A stretch of 8,860 nucleotides of DNA from Actinomycetes bacterium (GTDB taxonomy: Bacteria > Actinomycetota > Actinomycetes > Actinomycetales > Microbacteriaceae). Positions 1 to 6,257 of this stretch are shown one piece after another. Both the position numbers and the translations under genes were made by a program. The notes below the pieces were generated by a model that saw only the letters and a list, made by a program, of their open reading frames with translations, had not been told where the DNA came from and made no database searches. Position 1 is the first letter of the stretch. The number at the start of each line of letters is the position of its first letter. Location: contig JAEWJG010000226.1 of the NCBI GenBank assembly GCA_023386675.1, positions 1 through 8,860 on the forward strand, in the 5' to 3' direction.

Positions 1-380
1 AACTCGAGGCGTGCGAGGGCGTAGGCGGCCATGGAGGCGGTGACCAGGATGATCACCGTCTGCAGCGCCGCGGCGGCCAAGCTGTTCAGGAACCACCGGA
101 AGACCGGCTGCTGCCCGCTGGACAGGGTCGTGTACGCCTCGACCGAGAACGGGTTGGGCAGGGCCGAGTACGGGTTGCGGATCGCGTCGCCGTCCGTCTT
201 GAAGGACGTCAGCAGGATCCACAGCAGGGGCAGGACGACGATCAGGACGAGGACGATCAGCACCGCGTAGAGCACGCTCTTGCGGAGCGCGGCCTGCGGC
301 GTCGACTTGCGCCGGGTGGGGATCGCTCGGCCGGCCGCGACCTCGTCGCGGTCGGTCTGCACGGGGGCGGTCGACGTCAT
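1..380 (-). CDS. Sugar ABC transporter permease, MalG type (partial, C-terminus outside window)
   Basis: This is the N-terminal 126 codons of an inner-membrane permease that would pair with the upstream MalF-type permease to form the channel of a carbohydrate importer. A charged cytoplasmic tail of about 35 residues is followed by a first membrane helix (about residues 36-58, rich in Val, Leu and Ile). After an extracytoplasmic segment comes FRWFLNSL, then a second helix ending in AAYALARLE, a pattern typical of MalG-type (binding-protein-dependent transport system inner membrane component) permeases. The EAA loop that contacts the ATPase would lie past the left edge. The ATG at 380-378 overlaps the stop of the preceding permease in an ATGA arrangement, which implies translational coupling. 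A purine-rich AGAGAAGAG (387-395) can serve as ribosome binding site. The family call is firm; the substrate is unknown. Confidence 0.9.
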   Translation of the reverse strand, partial: MTSTAPVQTDRDEVAAGRAIPTRRKSTPQAALRKSVLYAVLIVLVLIVVLPLLWILLTSFKTDGDAIRNPYSALPNPFSVEAYTTLSSGQQPVFRWFLNSLAAAALQTVIILVTASMAAYALARLE

Positions 381-1360
381 GAGGCGCTCTTCTCTGCCCG
401 CTCCCGCTGAAGGCGGAAGTTGACGATGCTGATGATCGCGAGGAACACGAAGAGCACGTAGCTCATCGCGGACGCCGCGGCCATGTTGTTCTGCGAGAGG
501 CCCTGGTCTGCGATGTACATGATCGCCGTGCGCGTCTGGTTGCCGGGGCCGCCCTTGGTGATGAGGAACGACTGGCCGAACATGTTCGCACTCGCCAGGA
601 TCGTGATGGTGACCACGAAGGTCATCACCGGGCGCAGGCCCGGCAGCGTCACGCTGAAGAACTGGCGGACCGCGCCGGCGCCGTCGAGGGCGGCGGCCTC
701 GTAGAGGTCGGCACTGATGCCCTTGAGGCCGGCCAGGATGATGACGGTGTTGAAGCCCATCGTCCACCAGACGGTGACGCCGACCAGGCTCACCCAGGCC
801 CAGGGCACGTCAACGGTCCACGGGAGGTTGTCGGGGAGGCCCACCATCCCGAGCAGGTGGTTGACGATGCCCGACTGGGTGTCGAGGAGGTACTTCCAGA
901 TGACGCCGATGACGGCGACGCCGAGCACGTACGGAGCGAAGAAGACGCCGCGGAAGAACGCACCGGCGCGGATCCTCTGGTTGAGCAGCACGGCGACGAG
1001 CAGCGGTATGACCAGCAGGAACGGGACGCTGCAGACGGTGAAGATGAGGGTGGCCGTCATCGACTGCCAGAAGTCGCCCGACGTCGCGGAGCCCGGCGTG
1101 AAGAGGTCGATGTAGTTCTGAAGGCCGATGAACTTCTGGTTGACCCGGAACGGGCTCCAGTTGGTGAGGCTGATCCACAGGCCGAAGACGGCGGGGGCCA
1201 GCACGAACACGATGAACAGCACCAGGAACGGTGCGAGGAACAGGTACGCCACGCCGGTCCGGCGGGACGCACCCGGCCGCCGGCCGCTTCGGCCGGAACG
1301 GGACGGGCGTGGCGCCCCGGTCTCCCGGGGCGCCACGATCGAAGCGGCGGTTTCAGTCAC
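377..1360 (-). CDS. Sugar ABC transporter permease, MalF type
   Basis: This 327-aa integral membrane protein is one of the two channel subunits of a CUT1-type carbohydrate importer. A basic, Arg/Ser/Pro-rich cytoplasmic tail (residues 1-36) precedes about six hydrophobic helices near 37-62, 102-126, 134-156, 188-212, 246-268 and 296-316. The cytoplasmic EAA loop that docks on the ATPase is clear at 221-240 (EAAALDGAGA followed by VRQFFSVTLP). The motif GLWISLTNW near residue 60 and the GGPGNQT segment near 270 are also usual in MalF/UgpA-like permeases. The start is a GTG at 1360-1358, which overlaps the end of the binding-protein gene by 8 bases. The ribosome binding site is weak (GCGAAG), so translation probably depends on coupling to the upstream gene. 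The stop overlaps the next permease start by 4 bases. The substrate is probably an oligosaccharide or glycoside, judged from the neighbouring hydrolase. Confidence 0.95.
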   Translation of the reverse strand: MTETAASIVAPRETGAPRPSRSGRSGRRPGASRRTGVAYLFLAPFLVLFIVFVLAPAVFGLWISLTNWSPFRVNQKFIGLQNYIDLFTPGSATSGDFWQSMTATLIFTVCSVPFLLVIPLLVAVLLNQRIRAGAFFRGVFFAPYVLGVAVIGVIWKYLLDTQSGIVNHLLGMVGLPDNLPWTVDVPWAWVSLVGVTVWWTMGFNTVIILAGLKGISADLYEAAALDGAGAVRQFFSVTLPGLRPVMTFVVTITILASANMFGQSFLITKGGPGNQTRTAIMYIADQGLSQNNMAAASAMSYVLFVFLAIISIVNFRLQRERAEKSAS

Positions 1361-2660
1361 CGTACTTCGCTTTGTTCTGCTTCAGCAGGGTGTCGGCCTT
1401 CGCTGCCGCGTCGTCCAGTGCCTGCTTGGGGTCCTTCTTGCCGGTGACCGCCTCGTTCACCGCGGTGGTGATCGTGGCCTCGACCGTGGTGATGCCGGCT
1501 GCGATCGGCTCGTAGTGCGCGTAGGGCAGCTCGTCCAGGAACGGCTTCAGGCGGGGGTAGTCCTGCACCAGCTTCGGGTCGTTGCGGACCGAGTTCTTGG
1601 CGGGCAGCTCACCGGTCTGCGGCCAGTCGGCCGAGTGGTCGTTCATCCACTTGACGAAGGTCGCGGCGGCGGCCGTCTTGTTCTTGTCCTGGCCCTTGTT
1701 GTTCATGAACATCCAGTGGGTGGACGAGGACCACACGGCCTTCTTGTCGCCGATCTGCGGCACTGCGGTGGCTTCCCACTGCAGCTTGTCGAACGCGGTG
1801 TTCGTGGTCTGCCAGACGCCGTTCCAGTTGAACGCGGTCTTGCCGGCGATCAGGGCGTTGATGTTGCCGTCCTGCGCCACGTCGGCCGGGCTGTAGCCCT
1901 TCTTGATCAGGTCCGTCATCCAGGTGAGCGCCTTGACGCCCGCGTCGGAGTTGAACGTCGCCTTGGTCGCGCCCTTGTCGAACAGGTCGCCGCCGTACTG
2001 CCACAGGAGGCTCTCGAACTCGAACGTGCCGGTGAAGACGTAGCCGTCGACCCACTCGCCCTGGACGCCCGCCGCCTTCAGCTTGTCGAGCGCGGCGAGG
2101 TAGCCCGCCTTGTCGGTCGGGATGGTGTCGACGCCTGCGCTCTTCAGCACGTCCTTGTTGACGTAGAGGCCGAGCGGGGTGACGCTCCACGGAACCGCGT
2201 ACTGGGCGTTGTTGTACTTGCCGGCGTCGAGCAGTCCCTCCGGGAAGTCGCTGGCCTTGTAGCCGAGCGACTTCACGATGTCGTCCGCCTTGAGCACGAG
2301 GCCCTGGGCCGCGTAGGTGGCGATGTCGTCGCCGTGGCCGACCGCGACGTCCGGGCCTTTGCCTGCCTTGACGGCGAGCGGCATCTTGCGGCCGATGTCG
2401 GCCCACTCCATCGGGACGTCCTTGACGACGATGTTCTTGTGCTCTGAGTTGAACTTGTCGATCAGCTTCGGCACGAGCACGGGGGCGGCGCCGCCCGTCC
2501 AGCCGTTCCAGAAGCTGACGTTGACCTTCGGGCCGGTGTAGTCGCCGGAGGAGACCTGAGCTCCTCCGTTACCGGCGCTGCTTCCGCAGGCGGTCAGAGC
2601 GAGCCCGAGGCCCGCCGTCACCGCCAAGGCGATCGCGCGTGCGGCGAATCGCTTCTTCAT
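1353..2660 (-). CDS. Extracellular sugar-binding lipoprotein of ABC transporter (SBP family 1)
   Basis: This 435-aa protein is the substrate-binding component that would capture a sugar outside the membrane and deliver it to the two permeases encoded downstream. It starts with a basic n-region (MKKRF), a hydrophobic stretch and the lipobox LTAC at residues 22-25. Cys25 is therefore the expected lipidated first residue of the mature protein, followed by a Gly/Ser linker. The segment VSFWNGWTGG just after the linker, and the later NALIAGKTAFNWNGVWQT segment, are typical of bacterial solute-binding family 1 proteins such as maltose- or multiple-sugar-binding proteins. The ATG at 2660-2658 was chosen because it gives the signal peptide at once and has AAGGGAGAG (2674-2666) five bases upstream. 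The same frame stays open far upstream, but that part lies antisense to the repressor gene. The gene is first in the operon and has an operator-covered promoter. The ligand cannot be told from the sequence. Confidence 0.95.
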   Translation of the reverse strand: MKKRFAARAIALAVTAGLGLALTACGSSAGNGGAQVSSGDYTGPKVNVSFWNGWTGGAAPVLVPKLIDKFNSEHKNIVVKDVPMEWADIGRKMPLAVKAGKGPDVAVGHGDDIATYAAQGLVLKADDIVKSLGYKASDFPEGLLDAGKYNNAQYAVPWSVTPLGLYVNKDVLKSAGVDTIPTDKAGYLAALDKLKAAGVQGEWVDGYVFTGTFEFESLLWQYGGDLFDKGATKATFNSDAGVKALTWMTDLIKKGYSPADVAQDGNINALIAGKTAFNWNGVWQTTNTAFDKLQWEATAVPQIGDKKAVWSSSTHWMFMNNKGQDKNKTAAAATFVKWMNDHSADWPQTGELPAKNSVRNDPKLVQDYPRLKPFLDELPYAHYEPIAAGITTVEATITTAVNEAVTGKKDPKQALDDAAAKADTLLKQNKAKYGD

Positions 2661-2665
2661 GTGAT

Positions 2666-2674
2666 CTCTCCCTT
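2666..2674 (-). promoter_or_regulatory. Ribosome binding site of the sugar-binding lipoprotein gene
   Basis: Read on the minus strand, AAGGGAGAG lies five bases before the ATG at 2660. It fixes the start of the lipoprotein despite an open frame that continues upstream for several hundred codons. Confidence 0.75.
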
Positions 2675-2677
2675 GAG

Positions 2678-2746
2678 TGAGCCGTTCACGCGGGTCTCGG
2701 TGCCGATGCCTGTGCGTGATCGGTGGTGCTTGAGCCGTACACTCGG
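2678..2746. repeat. Imperfect direct repeat in the leader of the transporter operon
   Basis: Two copies of a 16-base unit, TGAGCCGTTCACGCGG (2678-2693) and TGAGCCGTACACTCGG (2731-2746), match at 14 of 16 positions and start 53 bases apart. Both lie in the untranslated leader between the predicted promoter and the lipoprotein start. They do not resemble the TTTACAG operators. They could be a second regulator's sites, RNA leader elements or chance; nothing in the window decides. Confidence 0.4.
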
Positions 2747-2757
2747 CATGTCTGGCG

Positions 2758-2786
2758 AATTTACAGCGCTGGATATTCGGTGTCAA
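2758..2786 (-). promoter_or_regulatory. Promoter of the sugar transporter operon
   Basis: On the minus strand a perfect -35 hexamer, TTGACA (2786-2781), is followed after exactly 17 bases by TAAATT (2763-2758), which matches the -10 consensus at 4 of 6 positions. Transcription would begin near 2751, giving a leader of about 90 bases before the lipoprotein start. The spacer and the first bases of the -10 are covered by the LacI-type operator at 2760-2775, so a bound repressor should exclude RNA polymerase. Confidence 0.75.
2760..2775. promoter_or_regulatory. LacI-type operator over the transporter promoter
   Basis: The site reads TTTACAGC-GCTGGATA around a central CG, with the palindromic core CAGCGCTG. 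The first 12 bases (TTTACAGCGCTG) recur exactly at 3908-3919 in front of the glycoside hydrolase. LacI/GalR proteins usually bind such palindromes with a central CG. Its position across the spacer and -10 of the transporter promoter fits simple repression. The assignment to the adjacent repressor is inferred from proximity and repetition of the motif. Confidence 0.75.
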
Positions 2787-2793
2787 CCCGGTG

Positions 2794-2823
2794 CTGACCG
2801 GATCGGGCCATGCGCTGTAGAGT
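2794..2823 (+). promoter_or_regulatory. Promoter of the LacI-family repressor gene
   Basis: CTGACC (2794-2799) and TAGAGT (2818-2823), separated by 18 bases, each match the sigma-70 consensus at 4 of 6 positions. The start of transcription would be near 2830, leaving a short leader that contains the ribosome binding site. The -35 is only seven bases from the -35 of the divergent transporter promoter, so the two promoters stand back to back. Confidence 0.55.
2806..2821. promoter_or_regulatory. LacI-type operator over the repressor's own -10 (autoregulation)
   Basis: The site reads GGCCATGC-GCTGTAGA around a central CG. On the opposite strand it is TCTACAG-CG-CATGG, one good half site (TNTACAG) and one degenerate half. 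It is inverted relative to the operator at 2760-2775, and the two centres are 46 bp apart. The good half runs into the -10 of the repressor promoter, just as in the transporter promoter. This suggests weaker, autoregulatory binding. It is less conserved than the other two sites, so confidence is lower. Confidence 0.55.
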
Positions 2824-2867
2824 GACCCAGCGGACCCCGGGTTCGCGACGCGAGAGGAAGATACCGG

Positions 2868-3878
2868 ATGGCGGTGAGACTTCAGGACGTGGCCGAGCAC
2901 GCCGGCGTCTCGATGAAGACCGTCTCGAACGTCGTCCGGAACTACCCACACGTCAGCCCCCAGATGCGCGAGAAGGTGCAGCGGGCGATCGACGAGCTCG
3001 GCTACCGCCCGAACATCATGGGACGCCGGCTGGCGACGGGACGGACCGGCCTGCTGGCGCTGGCCTTCGCCGACGTCACGCTGCCGTACTTCGCCGAACT
3101 CGCGCGCGTCGTCGCCGACGAGGCGGAGCGTCGCGGGTACCGCGTGCTGCTGGAGCAGACCGAGGGCACGATCGAAGGCGAGCGCGCCGTCGTCTCGGCC
3201 GGCGAGTCCGGACTGGTGGACGGCATGATCTTCCAGCCGAGCGTCATGAACTCCGCCGAGCTGGCGCAGACCCGCACCGACATCCCCCTCGTCGTGCTGG
3301 GCGAGAATGCGGCTCCCCTCACGCTCGACCGCATCATGATCGACAACGTGGAGGCCGCACGCGTCGCCACAGAGCATCTCATCGCGAACGGCCGGCGACG
3401 CATCGCCTTCGCGGGCCACGAGATCACGCGCCCGACGCGCACCTCCAAGCTGCGCATCGCGGGGTACCAGCAGGCGCTGGAGGATGCCGGGATCACGCCG
3501 GACCCGGAGCTGCTCATCCCGAGCGTCGCGGTCTCCGCGGGCAACGCGGTGCGCGCCGTCGGAGCCGCGCTCGACCGCGGGCTGCGCTTCGACGGCCTGG
3601 TCTGCCGTGACGACCTCGCCGCGATCGGCGCCTTGCGCGCGCTGCAGGAGCGCGACTTCCACGTGCCGGAGGACGTGGCCGTGACCGGATGGGACAACAC
3701 GCCGATGACGGCGGTCACCTATCCGTCGCTGACCACCGTCGCGCCCGATATGCGCGGGCTGGCATCGCGCGCCGTGGAGATGCTGCTGGAGCGCGTCTCC
3801 GGCTTCGACGGGATGGGGCGGCATGAGCTCGCACCCTTCTCGCTCGTCACGCGGGAGAGCGCGCCCTCGTCGATCTGA
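2868..3878 (+). CDS. LacI/GalR-family transcriptional repressor
   Basis: This 336-aa cytoplasmic regulator has the full LacI layout. A helix-turn-helix lies at residues 3-25 (RLQDVAEHAGVSMKTVSNVV), with Met and Lys at the two positions of the recognition helix that usually set operator specificity. A hinge segment (RPNIMGRRLATGRTG) lies near 45-60, and a periplasmic-binding-like effector domain runs to the end. Arg196 (in SKLRIAGYQQAL) and Asp276 (in TGWDNTP) fall where LacI family members hold sugar hydroxyls, and the YPSLTTV segment follows as usual. The length is normal. ATG 2868 is preceded by GAGAGGAAG (2852-2860). It lies between the divergent transporter operon and the glycoside hydrolase, with matching operators in front of all three units. 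The most likely role is substrate-responsive repression of uptake and hydrolysis plus its own gene. The inducer is unknown. Confidence 0.95.
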   Translation: MAVRLQDVAEHAGVSMKTVSNVVRNYPHVSPQMREKVQRAIDELGYRPNIMGRRLATGRTGLLALAFADVTLPYFAELARVVADEAERRGYRVLLEQTEGTIEGERAVVSAGESGLVDGMIFQPSVMNSAELAQTRTDIPLVVLGENAAPLTLDRIMIDNVEAARVATEHLIANGRRRIAFAGHEITRPTRTSKLRIAGYQQALEDAGITPDPELLIPSVAVSAGNAVRAVGAALDRGLRFDGLVCRDDLAAIGALRALQERDFHVPEDVAVTGWDNTPMTAVTYPSLTTVAPDMRGLASRAVEMLLERVSGFDGMGRHELAPFSLVTRESAPSSI

Positions 3879-3907
3879 GCGGCTTCCCGGCTCGGGCGAT
3901 TTCCGAC

Positions 3908-3923
3908 TTTACAGCGCTGCATG
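3908..3923. promoter_or_regulatory. LacI-type operator in front of the glycoside hydrolase gene
   Basis: The site reads TTTACAGC-GCTGCATG around a central CG and shares the exact 12-mer TTTACAGCGCTG with the operator at 2760-2771. It lies in the 64-bp gap after the repressor gene, across the -35 and spacer of the predicted hydrolase promoter. The hexamer TGCATG at its right side (3918-3923) recurs at 3929-3934, 11 bp away, about one helical turn. Confidence 0.75.
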
Positions 3924-3936
3924 GATCGTGCATGCT
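3908..3936 (+). promoter_or_regulatory. Promoter of the glycoside hydrolase gene, probably giving a leaderless mRNA
   Basis: TTTACA (3908-3913, 5 of 6 to the -35 consensus) is followed after 17 bases by CATGCT (3931-3936, 3 of 6 to the -10). Six bases then separate the -10 from the ATG at 3943, so the predicted first transcribed base is the A of the start codon. There is no properly spaced Shine-Dalgarno sequence. Leaderless mRNAs are common in actinobacteria. The -10 is weak, hence the moderate confidence. Confidence 0.5.
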
Positions 3937-3942
3937 AAGTGG

Positions 3943-5730
3943 ATGCTGACCCAGGAACACCCCGTCGCCGCGGCCACCGCGCAGGACGGCCGCTATCCGC
4001 GGCCGCAGCTCGTGCGGGCCGGCTGGCTCGACCTGTCCGGTCCGTGGACCTTCGCGTTCGACGACGACGACCGCGGCCGGCGCGAGCACTGGGAGTCGTC
4101 CGGGTCGCTGGCGAACGTCATCCAGGTGCCGTTCCCGTTCGAGTCGCAGGCGTCCGGTGTGGGCGACACCGGGTTCCATCCGGTCGTCTGGTACCAGCGC
4201 ACCGTGCTGCGCGACGACGTTCCCGCCGGCGAGCGCCTCCTCCTGAATCTCGGCGCGGTCGACCACGCGTGCGAGGTGTGGGTGGACGGCCGGTCCGCGG
4301 GCACGCACGAGGGCGGCTCCACGCCGTTCTCGCTCGACATCACCGACCTCGTCGGCGACGGCGACTTCTCGATCACCGTACGTGCGCAAGACGACCCGGC
4401 CGATGTGGCCCAGCCACGCGGCAAGCAGGACTGGCGCCACCACCCGCACTCGATCTGGTACCACCGGACGACCGGCATCTGGCAGCCGGTGTGGCTCGAG
4501 GCCGTGCCCGCCGCGCACATCCAGCAGCTGCACTGGGTGGTCGACGTCCCCGCGGGCGAGGTGACGGCCCAGCTGCGGCTGAGCCGTCCGGCTCCCGCCG
4601 GGACGACCGTGCGGATCGCCGCCTCCCTCGGATCCGAGTCGCTGGCCACCGTGGAGACCAGCGTCACCGGTCGGGAGGTCGAGATCCCCTTCCGCATCCA
4701 CCGGCAGAGCAACGGGCAGGCCTACGAGGAGCTCCTCTGGTCGCCGGCGCACCCGACGCTGCTCGACGCGACGGTCGTGCTGCAGGCGCCGGACGCGCCG
4801 GCCGATGTCGTGAGCTCGTACTTCGGGCTGCGATCCGCGGCCGTCGAAGGCGGCCGCTTCCTGCTCAACGACCGCCCGTTCTATGTGCGCTCGGTGCTCA
4901 ATCAGGGCTACTGGCCGGAGTCGCACTCCGCCGCTCCCGGCGCCGACGCCCTCCGCGCCGAGGCACAGCTCATCCTCGACCTGGGCTTCAACGCGACGCG
5001 CCTGCACCAGAAGTACGAGGACCCGCGCTTCCTGTTCTGGGCGGACAAGCTCGGTCTCCTGGTCTGGGGCGAGGCTCCAGCCGCCTACGCGTTCAGCCCG
5101 GAGGCGGTCCGCCGCAGCGTGGCCGAGTGGTCGGCGATCCTCGACCGCGACCGGTCGCATCCCTCGATCGTCACGTGGGTCCCGCTCAACGAGAGCTGGG
5201 GCGTGCAGCATCTGGCGCACGACGCGCGCATGGTCTCGTACGCGAAGGCGCTCGTGCACCTCACCAAGACGGTCGACCCGACGCGTCCGGTCATCTCGAA
5301 TGACGGCTGGGAGCACGCGGAGTCCGACATCCTCTCGATCCACGACTACGACCACGACGCGGCCCGGGTCGCCGAGCGGTACGCGACGCGTGAGGGCGTC
5401 CTGGACGCGGCGTTCACCCTTCCCGGGCGGCGGCTGATCGTGGATGCGGCCCAGCGCACGGATGCCCCGTTGATGCTGACCGAGTTCGGCGGCATCTCGT
5501 ACACCGAGAACGGCCCGGAGGACGCCTGGGGCTACTCCACGGCGACGAGCCAGGAGGATCTGGTCGAGCGGCTCAGGGCGCTGGTCGGTGCCGTGCGGGC
5601 CGCATCGCCGCTGGCGGGCTACTGCTACACCCAGCTGGCCGACACCGGGCAGGAGACCAACGGCCTGGTGTTCGAGGATCGGCGTCCGAAAGCGCCGATC
5701 GAGCAGCTGCGCGCGATCTTCGGGGCCTGA
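3943..5730 (+). CDS. Glycoside hydrolase family 2 protein (beta-galactosidase/beta-glucuronidase-like), cytoplasmic
   Basis: This 595-aa enzyme should cleave a beta-linked glycoside by the retaining mechanism of family 2. The N-terminal sugar-binding jelly roll spans about residues 20-190 and includes NLGAVDHACEVWVDG near 100-115 and WYHRTTGIWQPVWLE near 170-185. An immunoglobulin-like sandwich follows to about 295, and then a TIM barrel runs to the end. The likely acid/base is Glu417 in VPLNESWG, and the likely nucleophile is Glu514 in MLTEFGG. No signal peptide is present, so it should act on imported sugar. Homologues include beta-galactosidases, beta-glucuronidases, beta-mannosidases and others; specificity is not decided here. 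ATG 3943 is favoured by the promoter geometry. An in-frame GTG at 3928 is possible, and no ribosome binding site supports either. An operator at 3908-3923 ties it to the adjacent repressor and transporter. Confidence 0.93.
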   Translation: MLTQEHPVAAATAQDGRYPRPQLVRAGWLDLSGPWTFAFDDDDRGRREHWESSGSLANVIQVPFPFESQASGVGDTGFHPVVWYQRTVLRDDVPAGERLLLNLGAVDHACEVWVDGRSAGTHEGGSTPFSLDITDLVGDGDFSITVRAQDDPADVAQPRGKQDWRHHPHSIWYHRTTGIWQPVWLEAVPAAHIQQLHWVVDVPAGEVTAQLRLSRPAPAGTTVRIAASLGSESLATVETSVTGREVEIPFRIHRQSNGQAYEELLWSPAHPTLLDATVVLQAPDAPADVVSSYFGLRSAAVEGGRFLLNDRPFYVRSVLNQGYWPESHSAAPGADALRAEAQLILDLGFNATRLHQKYEDPRFLFWADKLGLLVWGEAPAAYAFSPEAVRRSVAEWSAILDRDRSHPSIVTWVPLNESWGVQHLAHDARMVSYAKALVHLTKTVDPTRPVISNDGWEHAESDILSIHDYDHDAARVAERYATREGVLDAAFTLPGRRLIVDAAQRTDAPLMLTEFGGISYTENGPEDAWGYSTATSQEDLVERLRALVGAVRAASPLAGYCYTQLADTGQETNGLVFEDRRPKAPIEQLRAIFGA

Positions 5731-5739
5731 GCGCGCACC

Positions 5740-5769
5740 TTCCCGTACAGGGCGGTCGGAGAGCAGAAT
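5740..5769 (+). promoter_or_regulatory. Possible weak promoter of the small membrane protein gene
   Basis: TTCCCG (5740-5745) and CAGAAT (5764-5769), 18 bases apart, are a poor -35 and a fair -10 (4 of 6). No terminator is evident after the hydrolase gene, so read-through from it is equally possible. Confidence 0.25.
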
Positions 5770-5807
5770 AGCGCCGACGAGGTAACCGACGTCCTCGAGG
5801 AGCGACC

Positions 5808-6236
5808 ATGTCCGCATCCGCTGCAACCGCGGCCACCCCGGCCGCGAACCTCCGCCGTCGATCGCGTGAGGCCCTGACCGCTTTAGCCGTTCAGTATCTG
5901 CTCGGGATGGCCGCCAACCTGATCGGTGAACCCGAGAACACGTTCGTCGGCGTCGTCGTCGCGATCATCGTGATCCTTCATGTCCTGGTCGCGATCGGCC
6001 TGATCGTGGTGAGCATCCGCGTGCTCCTCGCTGCGCGCGCCGCCGGCGTCGGAGACCGCCTGGCCGTGTGGGGCGTGGTCACGATAGCGGTCACGTTCGT
6101 CGCGGGCGTCGTCACGATCTCCTTCGGGAGCGACTGGGCGTCGTTCGTCATGGCCACGGGCTTCCTGGTGGCGGCCGCCCTCTACGCCGGGACCTTCCTG
6201 GCGTCCTACCGGCTCGAGAGGTCGGCGCAGGCGTAG
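5808..6236 (+). CDS. Small four-helix membrane protein of unknown function
   Basis: This 142-aa protein is not one I recognise. A short Ala/Thr-rich cytoplasmic tail with a basic cluster (RRRSR, residues 16-20) precedes four predicted membrane helices near 23-39, 47-74, 85-106 and 109-134. The basic YRLER end suggests that both termini face the cytoplasm. A polar loop with GEPENT (40-45) lies between helices 1 and 2. No catalytic or metal-binding motif is apparent and there are no cysteines. ATG 5808 has a strong GAGGAG (5797-5802) five bases upstream, which fixes the start. It begins 77 bases after the hydrolase stop and may be a housekeeping neighbour rather than part of the sugar locus, since no TTTACAG operator precedes it. 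Its codon use and composition match the flanking genes. Confidence 0.8.
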   Translation: MSASAATAATPAANLRRRSREALTALAVQYLLGMAANLIGEPENTFVGVVVAIIVILHVLVAIGLIVVSIRVLLAARAAGVGDRLAVWGVVTIAVTFVAGVVTISFGSDWASFVMATGFLVAAALYAGTFLASYRLERSAQA

Positions 6237-6257
6237 CCGACGGCTTCGGAATCGGCG

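Noticed and set aside
1128..2447. A 439-codon plus-strand open frame opposite the permease and binding-protein genes
   Set aside because: It is compositionally biased (Val/Leu/Arg/Gly), has no domain, and crosses two genuine minus-strand genes; it is a coding shadow.
2661..3824. A possible long N-terminal extension of the sugar-binding protein frame
   Set aside because: The frame is open upstream, but that part runs antisense through the repressor gene and its promoter. The start at 2660 has a ribosome binding site and immediately gives a lipoprotein signal peptide.
3918..3935. TGCATG direct repeat as an independent regulator site
   Set aside because: It overlaps the LacI-type operator and the -10, and the two short hexamers alone are not strong enough to claim a separate element. 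It is mentioned under the operator instead.
5731..5807. A terminator after the glycoside hydrolase gene
   Set aside because: No stem of useful length or T-run could be found in this 77-base gap.
3847..5826. An open frame of about 659 codons antisense to the glycoside hydrolase
   Set aside because: Its translation is Arg/Val/Gly-rich with no recognisable domain. Such long antisense frames arise in high-GC DNA because stop codons are rare opposite GC-ending codons. The plus-strand hydrolase has clear family 2 motifs.
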